A DNA stretch of 64,000 bases from Flaveria trinervia (Eukaryota > Streptophyta > Magnoliopsida > Asterales > Asteraceae). The notes beneath the pieces were generated by a model. That model was not told the DNA's origin, did no database searches, and worked only from the letters and a program-made list of their open reading frames with translations. Below, in pieces: positions 45,541-57,718 of this stretch (the stretch's first letter is position 1; each line of letters starts with the position of its first letter). The position numbers and the translations under genes are program-made. The stretch covers positions 62,443,340-62,507,339 of the forward strand of contig CM046442.1 in assembly GCA_025506515.1 (NCBI GenBank), written 5' to 3'.

Positions 45541-46434
45541 TTGTACTCATGCTTTCTATCTCAAATGGAACCCAAGAAGGTAGAAAATGTCTTGAAAGAT
45601 AGTAGCTGGATTGAATCGATGGAAGAGGAGCTGTTTCAATTCAAGAGACAGAAGGTATGGAACCTATGTCCGCTACCATCTGGTCAAGTACCTATAGGCA
45701 CCAAATGGGTTTTCAGAAACAAGAGAGATAATAGAGGCTTGTTCATCAAGAATAAGGCAAGACTTGTAGTTCAAGGATACACTCACAAGGAAGGAATCGA
45801 TTATACTGACGTCTTTGCACCGGTTGCAAGACTTGAGGAAGTTAGGATCTTCCTTGCTTATGCTACATCTAAGGACTTCATAGTATACCAACTTGATGTC
45901 AAGTGTGCATTTCTATATGGGGATATAGATAGGGAAGTCTATGTATGCCAACCTCCAATATTTGAAGATCCACAGCACCCCAACTATGTGTGCAAATTGG
46001 ATAAAGCTCTATATGGGCTGCACCAAGCACCTAGGCTGTGGTATGAGACTTTGTCTCAGTTTCTTCTGAAGAATGGCTACACTAGATGTACCATTGATAA
46101 TACTCTCTTCATCAGAAAGTCTGGAAAGGACATTTTGCTTGTACAAGTCTATGTTGATGACATCATATTTGGTTCCTCAAATGACCAAATGTGTAAGGAC
46201 TTTGAGAGCATTATGAAGAAAAAGTTTGAGATGAGCTCCATGGGAAGAATGGACTCTTTCCTTGGAATTCAGGTAAAGCAACTGACAGAAGGGTTCTTCA
46301 ATAATCAATCTAAATATGTCTCTTACATCTTAGAAATATTTGAGATGAAGGATTGCAAGCCTGCGAAGACACCCGTACCTAGAAACCATAATCTTTGTCC
46401 TGACCTTGAGGGGGAGGATACTGATCAACATTAG
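45541..46434 (+). pseudogene. element A2 reverse transcriptase (open frame)
   Basis: An uninterrupted 297-codon frame covering the whole RT: W-x-E-S-M-x-E-E start, GTKWVFRNKRDNRG, KARLVVQGYTHKEGIDYTDVFAPVARLE, YQLDVKCAFLYGD (catalytic Asp), ALYGLHQAPRLWYE, and Y-V-D-D at 46150-46161 with both catalytic Asp. FLGIQVKQ follows. Ends at TAG 46432, a stop shared with A1 at the matching codon. It is the best-preserved RT in the window. Confidence 0.9.
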
Positions 46435-47093
46435 TATAGGGCAATTATTGGTTCTCTCATGTATCTAACAGCTAGTAGACCTGATATCATGTTTGCTACT
46501 TGTATTTGTGCAAGATATCAGGCTTCTCCAAAGGTGTCTCACCTAGCTACTGTTAAGATAATCCTCAGATACCTCAAAGGAGCACCTAAACTAGGTCAAT
46601 GGTATCCCAAAAATAAGCATTTCAATCTTTATGGATACTCTAACAATGACTATGGAGGCTGCAATATTGACAAGAAATCAACATCAGGAGGATGTCAATT
46701 TCTTGGTTGAAGGATCATCTCATGGCAATGCAAGAAACATCCTGTGTCTCTACATCAACTACTGAAGCTGAATACAATGCTGCTGCTAGTTGTTGTGCTC
46801 AACTGCTATGGATTCAAAATCAGATTTTGGACTATGGATTCAACTTTATGAGTATTCCTATCCATATTGACAACAACAGTGCTATCTCCATTACTGAAAA
46901 TCCGGTGAAGCACTACAAAACTAAGCATATTGACATCAGGTATCATTTCATTAGAGATATTTATGAGAAAAATCTTATCAAATTAATCAAAGTTGATTCA
47001 AATGAACAATATGCTAATCTGTTTACCAAAGCTTTTGATGAACAAAGTTTCAAGTATCTCACAACAGCTATTGGGATGATAAACATTGATTAA
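46435..47093 (+). pseudogene. element A2 RNase H
   Basis: YRAIIGSLMYLTASRPDIMFATCICARYQASP, ILRYLKGAPKLG, then Y-S-N-N-D-Y-G-G at the usual D-S-D-Y position, so the catalytic Asp is replaced by Asn. STSGGCQFLG is followed by a TGA, then TTEAEYNAAASC (Glu kept), ENPVKHYKTKHIDIRYHFIRD and FTKAFDEQ, stop TAA 47091. Confidence 0.88.
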
Positions 47094-47146
47094 TTTGATC
47101 TCTTTTGAAAATCTTAATAATATGTAAGTCTTGTGTCAATACAATT

Positions 47147-47884
47147 TGTTGATACATGTATGTCCCTAGATCATGATATGAATGTAATAGATCTTGTTTG
47201 TCTGATTCTGAGGTAATGCTTGAAATGATGAATGAATTGATATTGCTTGTTTGATATTTATAATGTTTCATATTTCATTAATGAGTCGACATTGAATTGG
47301 TTAATTAGATTTGGGGTTGTTTGAATTGTTATACATAATGTTATATTAATTAATTAATGCATTCAAACCTAACAGAATGAAGTTCTCATGCGAGTGGCCC
47401 ATACGAATGGACTATACGCATGAATAACTTCATACGAATGACTCAGTCGCACGACGGAACCAGGAGACTGGATTAGTCGTATGATTATAACATGAGATTG
47501 ACTCACTCGCATGACTGAATACTCAATCATGCTAATGGATGAACCGCATGGTTCAATCGCACGACTGAACCATACTAATGGTTCAGTCGCACGAATGAAT
47601 AATACTAACCTATAAATACAACCCAATTCGTGAAAAATAGAGAGCTTTTGATTACTTACGACTCCAGACGTACCCTAGCCGTCCAGAAACCTCACAATTT
47701 GTTCTCCAAGTTCATAGAACACATTAGATCGATTCCCAATCGATTTCTAACGTGAGTTTCAATTCTTGATTGATTCTTCGTGTGTTCTCACTGATTGGAT
47801 CGCCAATCAAATAGGATTCCGCACTATTTGATCTGATTTACACTCTAATCACTAGGTATTTCGTTCAAATACCAGGTCCTAACA
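47147..47884 (+). repeat. 5' LTR of element D
   Basis: 738 bp from TGTTGATAC to GTCCTAACA, inserted after CAATT of A2 (candidate TSD, other side not visible). 47380-47610 carries repeated TCGCAYGACTGA and CATACTAATGG words in both orientations, then CTATAAATAC at 47611-47620 as a likely TATA box. Confidence 0.87.
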
Positions 47885-47886
47885 AG

Positions 47887-48389
47887 TGGTATCAGAGCTT
47901 TGGCTCTTGATTACGTGTGCTTCAATCAAGATTGATAAAAGGTTTGTGTTTTTGCACTAAAAACGCAATCTTTTGCGTCAAAAGTGATCTTGGACGTTCC
48001 CTGCTCATCAAAGTTTGGTTTCTACGGACTTAGGCGATTAGACCTTGCGAAATTTCGAATTTTTACGGCTAAAACACGTTTAACCTAGGAATTTTCGCAA
48101 AACAGCAGCCACAGTCGCACGAGTGTGCCATTCGCACGACTGAACTTCATTCGCATAGTTCAGAGGCACGATTGGACCTAGTCATATCTCCTTTCGTACG
48201 ACTGAACCGTTCGTTCGCATTGCTCATACTCATCAGACTCATTCGCATGACTGAGCTAATCGTTTAGTTCAGCCGCACGATTGAACCAGTCACAGAGTTC
48301 ATACGCACGACTAGGCCATTCGCATCCTTCAGTCGTACCAGTGATAGTTTGGTTTTTTAGACTTAAAGTTATTCGCCATCGAAGATCAA
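47887..48389 (+). other. element D primer binding site and leader
   Basis: TGGTATCAGAGC at 47887-47898. The leader has no gene; 48110-48340 repeats the LTR word TCGCACGACTGA with variants (TTCGCATGACTGA, CCGCACGATTGAAC) roughly every 25-30 bp. Confidence 0.82.
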
Positions 48390-50029
48390 ATGTCAGCCTT
48401 TACTGCTGGAAAGGACTCTAGGATACAAAACCTGCTGTTGCTTGAGAGTGAAGTGGGTAATCATAATAAACCACCAAAGCTTTTGACGTTAGATGAGTTT
48501 CCCCACTTGAAACAACATTTTGAGATCTACCTCAATGGAGTGGATCCGAATCTGTGGGAAGCCATCGAGATTGGATATAGTACACCGTTGGAGCTGATGG
48601 AGTTAAGCTAACGTTAGGAGGGATGACAGATGTGCAAAAAGTTAAATACAATGCAGAGAAAAGAGTTTATGCATTGATTACACAGTCTATTCCTAAAGAC
48701 ATATTCCGCCAGTACTCAGAGAATAAGCAGTCCAAGAAACTTTTGGATGAGCTAGAAAAGAGGTATGACGGGAATGCTTCATTAAAGGCAATCAAAGCTA
48801 AGGAGTTAAAGAAGGAATTCGATAACTTCTCATTGATGGGAAACGAGAGTTTAGACGACGTTATAGATAGATTTTACCATCTGATGAGTGAACTGCATAC
48901 ACATGGGGTGGCAACTACCATGGAAGAGAAAGTTACTAACTTTGCAGACGGATTGCCTGAAAAGTGGACCTCATTTGTGTCTAACCTTAGATAGAATGGA
49001 ATGCTGGCAAAACTGGATATTAATGACTTCAGTCTTAAGTTGCGAGAAGAGTCACTTAGGATGAAGTACAGAGCTCAGAAGTCTTCTTACAATCAAAATC
49101 CAGCCTTGTACAACGCCACGCCTCAAGCTAAGACATCTGGAGCACCTCTCCAGACTGCATTTGTGTCTAGCTCATCGGGTCCTTCACATGCGTCTCCTTC
49201 AGGATCAGAAACGTCGGGACCTTCTTGTACCCACTATATTGGATCCGAAGCAAGTGCTACTAAACTGAAGACCGAGAATCTCGGTAATGTGACTGTGGAA
49301 GTAGCTCGAGAACACATGGATCTTTTGGCTGCAGTGGTTCATTCTTATGATGAACTTGTTGCTAGGAAGATTGGAAACTGCCATCTGGCAGAAGAGGACT
49401 ATGAGCAGGTTGACGAAATGGAGCTTGAGAGGATGGACATAATGTGGGCCTTAGCTAGTGTTGTCCGGAGGGCAAAGAAGTTTGTAAAACAAACCGGACA
49501 GAACTTGGTAGCTACTAAGGATACCACATTTGGCTTTGACAAGAGCAAAGTGACCTGCTTCAACTGTGGAGAGAAGGGGCACTTCAAAAGAGAATGTGTC
49601 AAGCCTAAGAAGATGGGTAACGGGAACCCGTTCTCATCCTTCACTCGTCAAGACAAGCAAGCTACCAGTTGTACTTCATCAAGCAAGGATCCAAAAGCCT
49701 TGACTGCTCATGATGATGAAGGACAGGATTGGAGCTTTAGGTTTGTCTCACCAGGGGAATCAAACATTGCAAGTGTAGAAGATATTGACAGTGATTCCGC
49801 TAGTGAAGGAGATCTAGCAGTTGAGATAGCGATGTCACATAGTGAAGAAGCAACTGCAACCAAGGTCAGTTACAAGCCTAAGGAGGAGTCTACCACGTCA
49901 GAGACAGAAAAGACAGAATCACCAGAACCAGAGACATCTGCTGCTGCGTTGATGGCTAACTCTTCTGAATCAACTCAAGTAAGTACTACTGACCAAATGT
50001 TTGATAATCATGCTTGTTCTGATTGTGAT
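48390..50029 (+). pseudogene. element D gag, 3' end cut by B'
   Basis: ATG 48390 (MSAFTAGKDSR). N-terminal piece has DEFPHLKQHFEIYLNGVDPNLWEAIE, the usual copia gag start; a frameshift near 48600 leads to DVQKVKYNAEKRVYALITQSIP, KKLLDELEKRYDG, LPEKWTSFV. TAG at 48992 (CAG-like context) then 49001-50029 with a CCHC knuckle at 49556-49597 (CFNCGEKGHFKREC) and an acidic, serine/threonine-rich tail. The frame runs into the minus-strand LTR of B' at 50030, so the rest of D lies beyond B', outside the window. Confidence 0.87.
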
Positions 50030-50819
50030 TGCAGGATCGTTCAAGGGCTTGGACACAATTACAACACAACAACACAATGAGGAGATTAACTAAACGTTAA
50101 TCAAACAGTGAACTGGGTAACCAAAGGTGATGCAGAGAACACAAGTAAAGCAAGAGACAAACAAGAGAGTATAGTTTTCAAGGTAGCAGTATATTGCTTT
50201 CTCAAGTTCTTTTACAAGTGTTACAAAGCATTTCTGAAAGATACACGAACTTGGAATACTTATACTACAACCTACAGCCGCTATACTATGAAAGCCAGCT
50301 GGATACAATTGACTAGACACTAACAAAATCAATTGTAGGATCAAAAGGCATATCTGCCTTTTGACCTTGTGACTATGACATGCCATAGCTCACATCCTTA
50401 TACATTATAAAAAGGATAAAGTACATAAAGTGGAAAGTTTCAGACTCAAGACCTCAATGTACAGTTACCAAAAGCATGGACCTTTTCACCAACTCTTGTA
50501 AGTTGGTGACTTATCAGAGATGCAGCGGAAAAGGTGCTTTATGGAACAGTACATCAGATAAAGCATGTGTACTAAAAGTCTTCGGAAGAAATCTGTCTTC
50601 ATAGGTTGAAGCTTCGGAAGACTTTGTCTCTTCAAGCTTCGGAAGACTTCATGTTAGGCTTCGGAAGATATTGGTCTTGGCTTCGGAAGATATTACACTT
50701 AGAGTATTTTCTAATGCTTTGTGTAATTCTTCCGAAGCATTCTTCACTTCAGTACTTAGTGCATGTTGCTGAAACACTTAGGCAGTTTTGGGTTGCATCA
50801 GACTTCAGGAATCCTTACA
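50030..50819 (-). repeat. 3' LTR of element B'
   Basis: 790 bp; on the minus strand TGTAAGGATTCC to GATCCTGCA. On the plus strand 50578-50745 has eight CTTCGGAAG/CTTCCGAAG words, at the 5' side of the LTR in its own orientation, and a TATAAG-type box near 50260. Confidence 0.9.
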
Positions 50820-50832
50820 AACTCCCCCTAGG
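50820..50832 (-). other. polypurine tract, element B'
   Basis: Minus strand AGCCTAGGGGGAGTT immediately before the 3' LTR, same as A1. Confidence 0.85.
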
Positions 50833-50861
50833 CTGATGCTACCAAAACACCTAGAAGATCT

Positions 50862-53800
50862 TTAAATGTTTGTAGTCTTCAGAATAATCAATACCATCCC
50901 TTTCTTCATTTGATGGTCAGGATCATTAAGACTCTCATAGTATCTTCTTATTTCAAAGAGATCATGCAGAGGTAAGTTGATTATGTCTTGCCATGAGTAG
51001 ACATTTTCAACACCTTGATCTCTGATAACATTCCATCTTTCTGGATTGGTAGAGTAAGTCCAGGATAAGATGGGTGTCTCGGTTGCTAGAGGAGCCACTT
51101 GCATAGGAGTTGATTGGGCTGCCTCATCATGCACTTCCTCAGGTTGATTTGATTCACCCTAGGGAGTAGAGGTAGATGACTCTGGCTTCTTCTTTTTGGT
51201 CTTTGGTTTAGAGGCCATTTTCTTCTTCCTCTTTAATGTCTTTAACTGAGAAGACTGGTCTGCAGCACCATGTTGATCATCAGTGTCTTTCTCAGTTGGG
51301 TGTTCCTCCCTCACAGGTTCAGAAGGAGAGGGAGTTTGACCCTGTCTTGGATCAGAAAATGAAGTTTGCTGAGGCTCAGCTGGAGGTTCTGGTTCAGGTG
51401 TCTCTGGTTGTTCAAACTTGACCTCCACTTCAGGTGGGACTTGACTTGGAAGAGAGTGCAAATCAATGAGTTCACCACTTTTAATCTTCTGCTTGATTAC
51501 CCTTATATGCTCATCCATTGTAGATAGAGACATGGGACCAAGTCTCCTTCCGGAGAATCCATATGACTTCAAGAAGCTCATCATTCTTTGTCTGTCAGCA
51601 GACTTCTTTGCATTCTTTGAATGATGGCTCTTGACTTTGCAGCTTCTTCCCTTAGCTTCCTTTTGGTTGTTTTTCTTTCTTGACTAACTCAAGCTCAAGT
51701 TGCTTTAAGTACTCGAACTCAATGAAGTCATAGGACAGGGAAGAAGTGTATTTGCCTGATAGAAGCCTGTGGCACTCAGGTAGTTTATCATTTTGATTCT
51801 ATCCTTCTTATCTACCTGAGGTTCTTGTGGAGCCACATCTTCTCTGTGCAGGACTTTCTTGAACTGGAGAGAGAGTGGGAGTATGCTTGTGAAGTCTTTT
51901 CTGTCTCCTCTCCTTTTTGAATTGGAGAAGTAACCTTGCATCCTCTTTCTCCTTTATCTCTCTTGACACTTCCATGTCAGCCAGTTCATTCAACTCTTCT
52001 AAGGGGAGGGAGATGATTTCATCAATATCATAGTTCCTGGTCTGTAAATAATTAATCTGACTGCCCTTTGTTCATCATTTGAGTGTTTGGTCTGGGGGCA
52101 GCCCTGATTGTAGCTTGCATAAATTTTGATGACCCAGAAGAACTTTTCCCCTTAGCCTCCTTTTCCTCTCTCTCTCTTCCTCCTCAATTTCCTCAGGAGT
52201 CATTATCCTTTTCCCTTTGTCACCAACAGACCTTTGTGACTCAGGGTGGATTGAGGCTTGGCCTTCATTGCTTGGTGTAGCTTCCATGCTCTGGCAGAGA
52301 GAGGCTGAGAGACACCTTCACCAGCAGGTGTCTCAGATGGAGTTTGGACCTCTGCAGCAGTTGTTGATGGTGAGACAGGGGTCTCAGGTTCTGCCACTGG
52401 GCCTTCAGCCAAGGTTTCCCCTATGAAACTAATCTTAGGGTCCACCTCAGCATCCAGTTGACCGATGACATTGCCTGATTGCCTAAGTCTCCTCTTAGAG
52501 AGAACTCTGCAAGGATCCTGTCTTGGATTCTTTGAGCCAGCCTGTCAGCTTGTCTAGATTTGCTTGGGTTGACAAGTGGCATGGTGACCAAATCCAGTCC
52601 TTCATAGAAGCTCAGGCTTTGGAACTGAAAGACTTCTTGTTGACCTTGAACTCTGTGAAGTATGAGGGCTCTTCTGTCATCATCATACCTCCATCTGATA
52701 ATGTAGTTGCCAGTTCCATGTGGTGGAGATGACAGCCCTTGGTATACCTTCCTCAAAGAGACTCCTGATGAGAGAGTCTATAGAGTCCACATTAATGTGA
52801 ACTTGAGGAAGTTGCTGAGAATGCACAACAGCAAGTGAGGATGGTGAGTCCTCTATGTCCATTCTCTTTGAAGAACTCCCAGGTTTGTGGTTGTGATAAC
52901 TTTCTCCCCTTTTTGGTAGCATCACCCACTTGCATAGATGAGCTGGAGGATAAATCAGTCACTCCACAGGTTCTTGTGTTCCTGGTTAAGTTCTCCTTAA
53001 AGGTCTCTCAGCTAGTTTTCCTGCAGATATGAAATCTGGAGTTGCTGATCATTGACCCTGTTTTGCAGGGTAGTCACCTGAGATTCAAGTGACTAACCTT
53101 AGAGACTAGATAGGTGCATGTTTGTGACAATTGTTGTACCTTTAGTCTCAAATTCCCCTCATCTCATCAGAAGAATCACTGGGGGATGAGAGGATGGACC
53201 AAAATCCCTTCTCTCACCACCAGCTGAGTTTCTTGGCTGCTGGTTTCCTCTGCTCACTGGCAACCTCAGTTAAGATGCCAATGGGCTGAGTTGCCATGGT
53301 TGAGGTCTTAATGATGTAATCACTTTCAAAAGTGAGAGCCTCTTCCATATGGACATCCTGAACAGGTTCAGATGTGTCCACCTCAGTAATAGGTGACTGA
53401 TGAGGATAGACTGAGGAGAGTCAGAGGTACTCATCTCTCTTTAAGTAGGGGAGGAGAAGAGAGACTCATGGTACTCACTGAATCCTAAGTCTTCATCAGT
53501 GTAAAAGGATAGGTTGGGAATTGGTTGGTTTAGATCCAAGGCTGGGGATGGTAGCTGTCCCCTGAAGGTTGTTCCTTGAGTGTTGAGACTCAGAGTGAAG
53601 GCTTACAGTTGTTGGGCTAATGAGCTCATCAGGTTGACTTGAGGAACCTCAGCCCTGATAGGTAAAGTATGGGAGTGGTTTGCTCCTCAGGAGAAGTGGG
53701 AGCTCTGGAGTCCACTTCTTCTATAAGTTGAGTATTTGGGGGCCTGCACAGACTCATAGCCTGAGCAGGGTTTGTTGGGATTTTCTTTTGGTAGGTGATG

Positions 53801-54390
53801 AATATTGTAGGTTGTGAAGAGGGTAGGAGGCATATGTGGGTTCACACTAGCTTGGAACTGCTATGTTGTCCCTTGAGCAATGAGCTCTAACATTTTGGGA
53901 CTAGGCTGTTTCTACCCCTGAGAAGCCTACAGTTTGGCTTCTTCATAATTTTAAAGTGCTGGGCTTCATCGTCCAGTTTTAAAGAATATTGCTTTTCCCT
54001 CAACTGTGCCCAGTTCACAGTTAAGAATGTGTGAACATATTCTAGGAAACATGTAATATTCTAAGGAGTCTAAGTTTGCAAGTAAATTATTATAAAACAA
54101 ATTGTGAATACCTGAACTTGACCCCCTGAACCATCCCATGAATTATAAAGAGAGATCTCAGGAATCTGGTCCCATCCACCATGCTTGTTTGATAATCTGT
54201 GATAACCACATGGAGCAGGTATTTCCCCTGGTAGAAACCTCCCTTTCTGAAGGTCTTTACAGAGAAATCTCCGTCATAGCCCATCTTGCTCGAGGAATAT
54301 TAACCGCTTCTTTTGGAAAGAACACTTCACCTCTTCATCATCCAGCTGAAGATGTCGGTTGATGATGGCCGGAGTGATGAAAAATTGTTC
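50862..54390 (-). pseudogene. B' aORF, central and C-terminal part
   Basis: Continues from 62580 after removal of element C. Minus-strand blocks in order: FFITPAIINRHLQL and MGYDGDF, KYLLHVVITDY near 54370-54190 (the domain shared with A1 and E); long low-complexity region 54080-52930 with no clean frame; YIIRWRYDDDRRALILHRVQGQQEVFQFQSL near 52700 in an out-of-order position relative to A1; lysine/glutamate region 52287-51705; FLKSYGFSGRRLGPMS near 51580-51530; YSWQDIINLPLHDL C-terminus, stop near 50862. Heavily frameshifted. Confidence 0.75.
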
Positions 54391-55401
54391 TGTTGGATTC
54401 TGTGTGCCCAAGACACTTAGAATATTGATGTGGTTAGTACGTTATGATCCAAGTCGGGTTATACCCAATAACAAGCTTGGCAAACACCAATTTATATTTA
54501 ATTGATGATATGATCATGCAATAAATATTTACACCAATTTAGAAAATGGGTTTTCTAAATAAATTGCATATGAGATGGAACAAATGTTAGGATAATTTGT
54601 TGATGAGTTTGCTGTTATTCTTGTCATTTAAAGGGGTTTAAATAACAACTTATAACACATGAGTGTACTTTAATTAAAATTGTTTAATTAAAGAGCACAT
54701 ATGTCACATTTTAATTTTGGTCAAGAAAGTAACCTTTTATTGTGTGACATATGACAAGTAACAATGTGTAATGTGTTATAAATTTTAAGAGGGAAATGGT
54801 TTTTGAATTGCTTTTGTCTTGGCCGCCCCTTGCTTGGGATTGGACCAATTTTCCTCTTGAAAATTGACAACACTTTTATACATTCACACACTCAATGCTC
54901 TCAATGATTCATTCATGCAATTTTTACCAAAACACAATCTCTCTCCCTCTCTCTCTAAACCTTACGGATTTTTCAGCAGAAAGGGAGGTTTCATTTGGCC
55001 TTTGGTGGTGTTATTCTTCCTAACTAGAAGGTGGGTTGCATACAAGCTTGGGTATACTAGCTTGAGGATCTCCTCTTCTTGGAGTCTTGGCCGATTTTGA
55101 CATCTCCATCTCCATCAAACCCACGGTTTTTGGCAGCCCCTTTTGGAGTGTTTTTATCCACTGCTGAAAGGTAGTTTTGGCAGCTTCATAATGGTTGTCT
55201 ATTATGGATGTTTATGTGTTCATAGCTTGTTTAATCCACATAAATGATCCTTATTGTTATGGGTTTGTTTATTTGTATATTAATCATCATAAAACATGGA
55301 TTTTCAGATCTAAAATCATGTTTTAAATACATATTTATCCGCTGCGTTTTTCTGAAATACCAAGAGGATAAAACGGGTTTTATCTTCAAATAAACCCAAC
55401 A
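54391..55401 (+). repeat. 5' LTR of element C
   Basis: 1011 bp, TGTTGGATTC to AACCCAACA. Related to the solo LTR at 441-1388 in its outer parts. Confidence 0.93.
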
Positions 55402-55402
55402 A

Positions 55403-55416
55403 TGGCATCAAGAGCC
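55403..55416 (+). other. primer binding site, element C (variant)
   Basis: TGGCATCAAGAGCC, one base after the LTR; a Met-tRNA type site with one substitution and one inserted A. Confidence 0.65.
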
Positions 55417-56813
55417 GGTTATGTGGATGACTTGCTTGTTTTATCTTTTGAAATTGGTTTTAAAGATGATATTAGACATGTTATAGGCTGATTTTGGGCT
55501 GTTATAGTTTATATGAATGATTCCCCAAACTTTCAAGGTCATATCACACATGCTAGTGATTAGACCTTGAAAGAAACATATTATGAATGTTGGTTGTTTG
55601 GACAATGATTAAAACCCAAAATTTCAGTTTATGTTGGCTGAAATTTGGGGTTTTAAATGGGGTTTTCATTATATGAATTGATGATATGATCATTGGTTGT
55701 TTAGTGCATAACCTAGCTTGTGGCCTTGTGTTGTTTTGGATGATTCTAGTGGTTGTTTTATTCATTCAATTTGGTTGTAATATTTGTGTTTATTCATTTG
55801 GGTTGTAATTATTCATTCATTTGGTTATGTAATAATAGATTAGGTTCATTTCCTTTACTAGAAAAATGTATTAGGATACAATTTTGTAAAAGGAAGATGT
55901 ACAAGATCAAGACCCTAAGATGGACACAAAGACACAAGAAACATGGAGCATTTGGATGCGGTTTCTAGTGGGAGGTTCTTGGAACCTTTATGATATGTTT
56001 GACCCTTAGAAAGACCAAAGACAACACTTGTGATGGCAAACAAGTGTTGTCAACATAAGGGCTATGGTTATGCACATATGATTGTTTATTGTTGTTGATT
56101 GTTTGGTTGATGTTTTGACATGCATAACAAACTCATTAATAACATAACAATCTGAAAATTGATGGTTCTTTAAAGTTAATAAAAGTTATTAAAATGGTTT
56201 AATGATTTTAAAGATTAAATTGGTTTTAATCTAAGAACCATAGGGTACCTTGTATTTGAAAGCATACAAATACAAAGTACATAGAGTTTTCTAAACTAGA
56301 ATTAAGAAATCTCTAAAATTTTAAAAACGAGATCAACACCGTCCTTTTACACAACACTTGAGTCACTTGGGAACTCTTAGTGGGATAAAGGTCACCCAAC
56401 CATTTTGAGGGAACTTGTGATTTGAGGTGAGAATGCCTTACTTATGGGATAAAGGTCACCTAACCATTTGTTTTGGCAAACTCACACATGGGTGTAAGTA
56501 GGATGTCTTGATTTGCAAACCATGTTAAATGGATCACCTACAATATGGTTTCCAAATGGTGTTGATGGGATTAACATGCCGACTTTACATATGATGTTCA
56601 ATAAGTCGATCCCATACCTCTAGAAGTTGCAAATGGTTGCAATCGTCAATCGTTGACCACCTTATTATTTAAATCGTGGGATAAGGTCACCTAACCACAA
56701 TTTAAATGTAATGTTGGGTTCTAGATTTTAATATAAAATGACCTTAAAAGGCATTAAAATTAAAATTAGCAATATCGAAAATACTAAAATTGATCTTTGT
56801 TAAAATTTTGTAG
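55417..56813 (+). other. element C leader, 1.4 kb without gene
   Basis: AT-rich untranslated leader. It carries three copies of TGGGATAAAGGTCACCYAAC (56381, 56445 and, with one A missing, 56677). Nothing else recognised. Confidence 0.7.
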
Positions 56814-57718
56814 ATGGCCACCATAATGAAAATCACGATAACTCGTCCGCATCAAACCAATCACTACGAGCGATCCTCCAAAAGGAACGTCTAAATCACA
56901 ACAACTTCATCGATTGGTATCGAAACTTGAGAATCGTTCTCAAGCAAGAGAGAAGATCGTACGTTTTAGACGACCCTATCCCTGATCAACCTAGCGAGGA
57001 TGATGAGGAGGCCTTGAATGATTGGCTAAAGTACACTGAGGACTCCGTCCAAGTGTCTTGTCTCATGCTAGCAAGCATGACTCCGGATCTCCAAAAGGAG
57101 TATGAACATCACGGAGCTTACGACATGATACCCAGCTGAAGGAAACGTTCCAACAGCAAGCAAGGGTTGAGCGGTTCGAAACGGTTCGAGCGCTCCATGC
57201 ATGTCGTATGGACGACAACCAATCTGTTTCATCTTATGTACTTAAGATGAAAAGTCATATTGACCGCCTCGAGAGGCTAAACTGCCCGTCTCGAAGGAGT
57301 TGGCCACGGATTTGATCCTAATGGCCTAACCAAGAAGTTCGAGACATTCGTGTTGAACTACAACATGAATGCATGGGACAAAAGCATTGGTGAACTTCAC
57401 TCAATGCTCAAAACGGCCGAGGCGGCCATGGGTAAAAGGGTTTTACCCGTTCTCACCATCAATGAAGGTGGGAACAACAAAAGCCTCTCATCCCGCACCC
57501 AAGGCAAAGGTTGCCAAGGGTAAGGGACATACGTGGGGAAAGGGGAAAAGGGTGTAAGGGTACCACCCAAACCACAAGAGAAGAAGCAAAAGGTTGCTAC
57601 AAATGACCCATGCTTCAAGTGTGGGGAGATAGGACATTGGGCAAGGAATTGTCCTGTCCATCTCCAAGAGTTGAAAGCAAAGAGGATGCCGGGCAGACCT
57701 CAGGTACAATATACATGA
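56814..57718 (+). pseudogene. element C gag
   Basis: Starts at or near ATG 56814, but a one-base shift close to the start is needed to reach the conserved frame LRAILQKERLNHNNFIDWYRNLRIVLKQE at 56860-56950. Then DPIPDQP, LMLASMTPDLQKEYEHHGAYDMI; frameshift near 57136; KRLEGVGHGFDP-like sequence near 57300; FVLNYNMNAWDKSI near 57350; CCHC knuckle at 57611-57652 (CFKCGEIGHWARNC). Single knuckle, about 300 codons, the usual size for non-Sirevirus copia Gag. Confidence 0.87.

Larger units (their letters stand above)
40388..47146 (+). mobile_element. element A2, family A, 3' end outside or lost
   Basis: LTR, PBS, gag, protease, integrase, RT and RNase H in order, inserted into family F gag (candidate TSD AATTG at 40383-40387). 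Interrupted at 47147 by element D, 53 bp after the pol stop; the spacer, aORF and 3' LTR must lie beyond D and B', outside this window if they survive. This is the uninterrupted reference for family A. Confidence 0.88.

Noticed and set aside
49960..50029. Dynein-light-chain binding motif in Gag tails (STQVS in D, QTQSK in B), as reported for some Sireviruses
   Set aside because: The matches are short, weak and not at equivalent positions.
53030..54080. Separate plus-strand gene in the B' region
   Set aside because: The strand carrying conserved blocks is minus; plus frames are short and unconserved.
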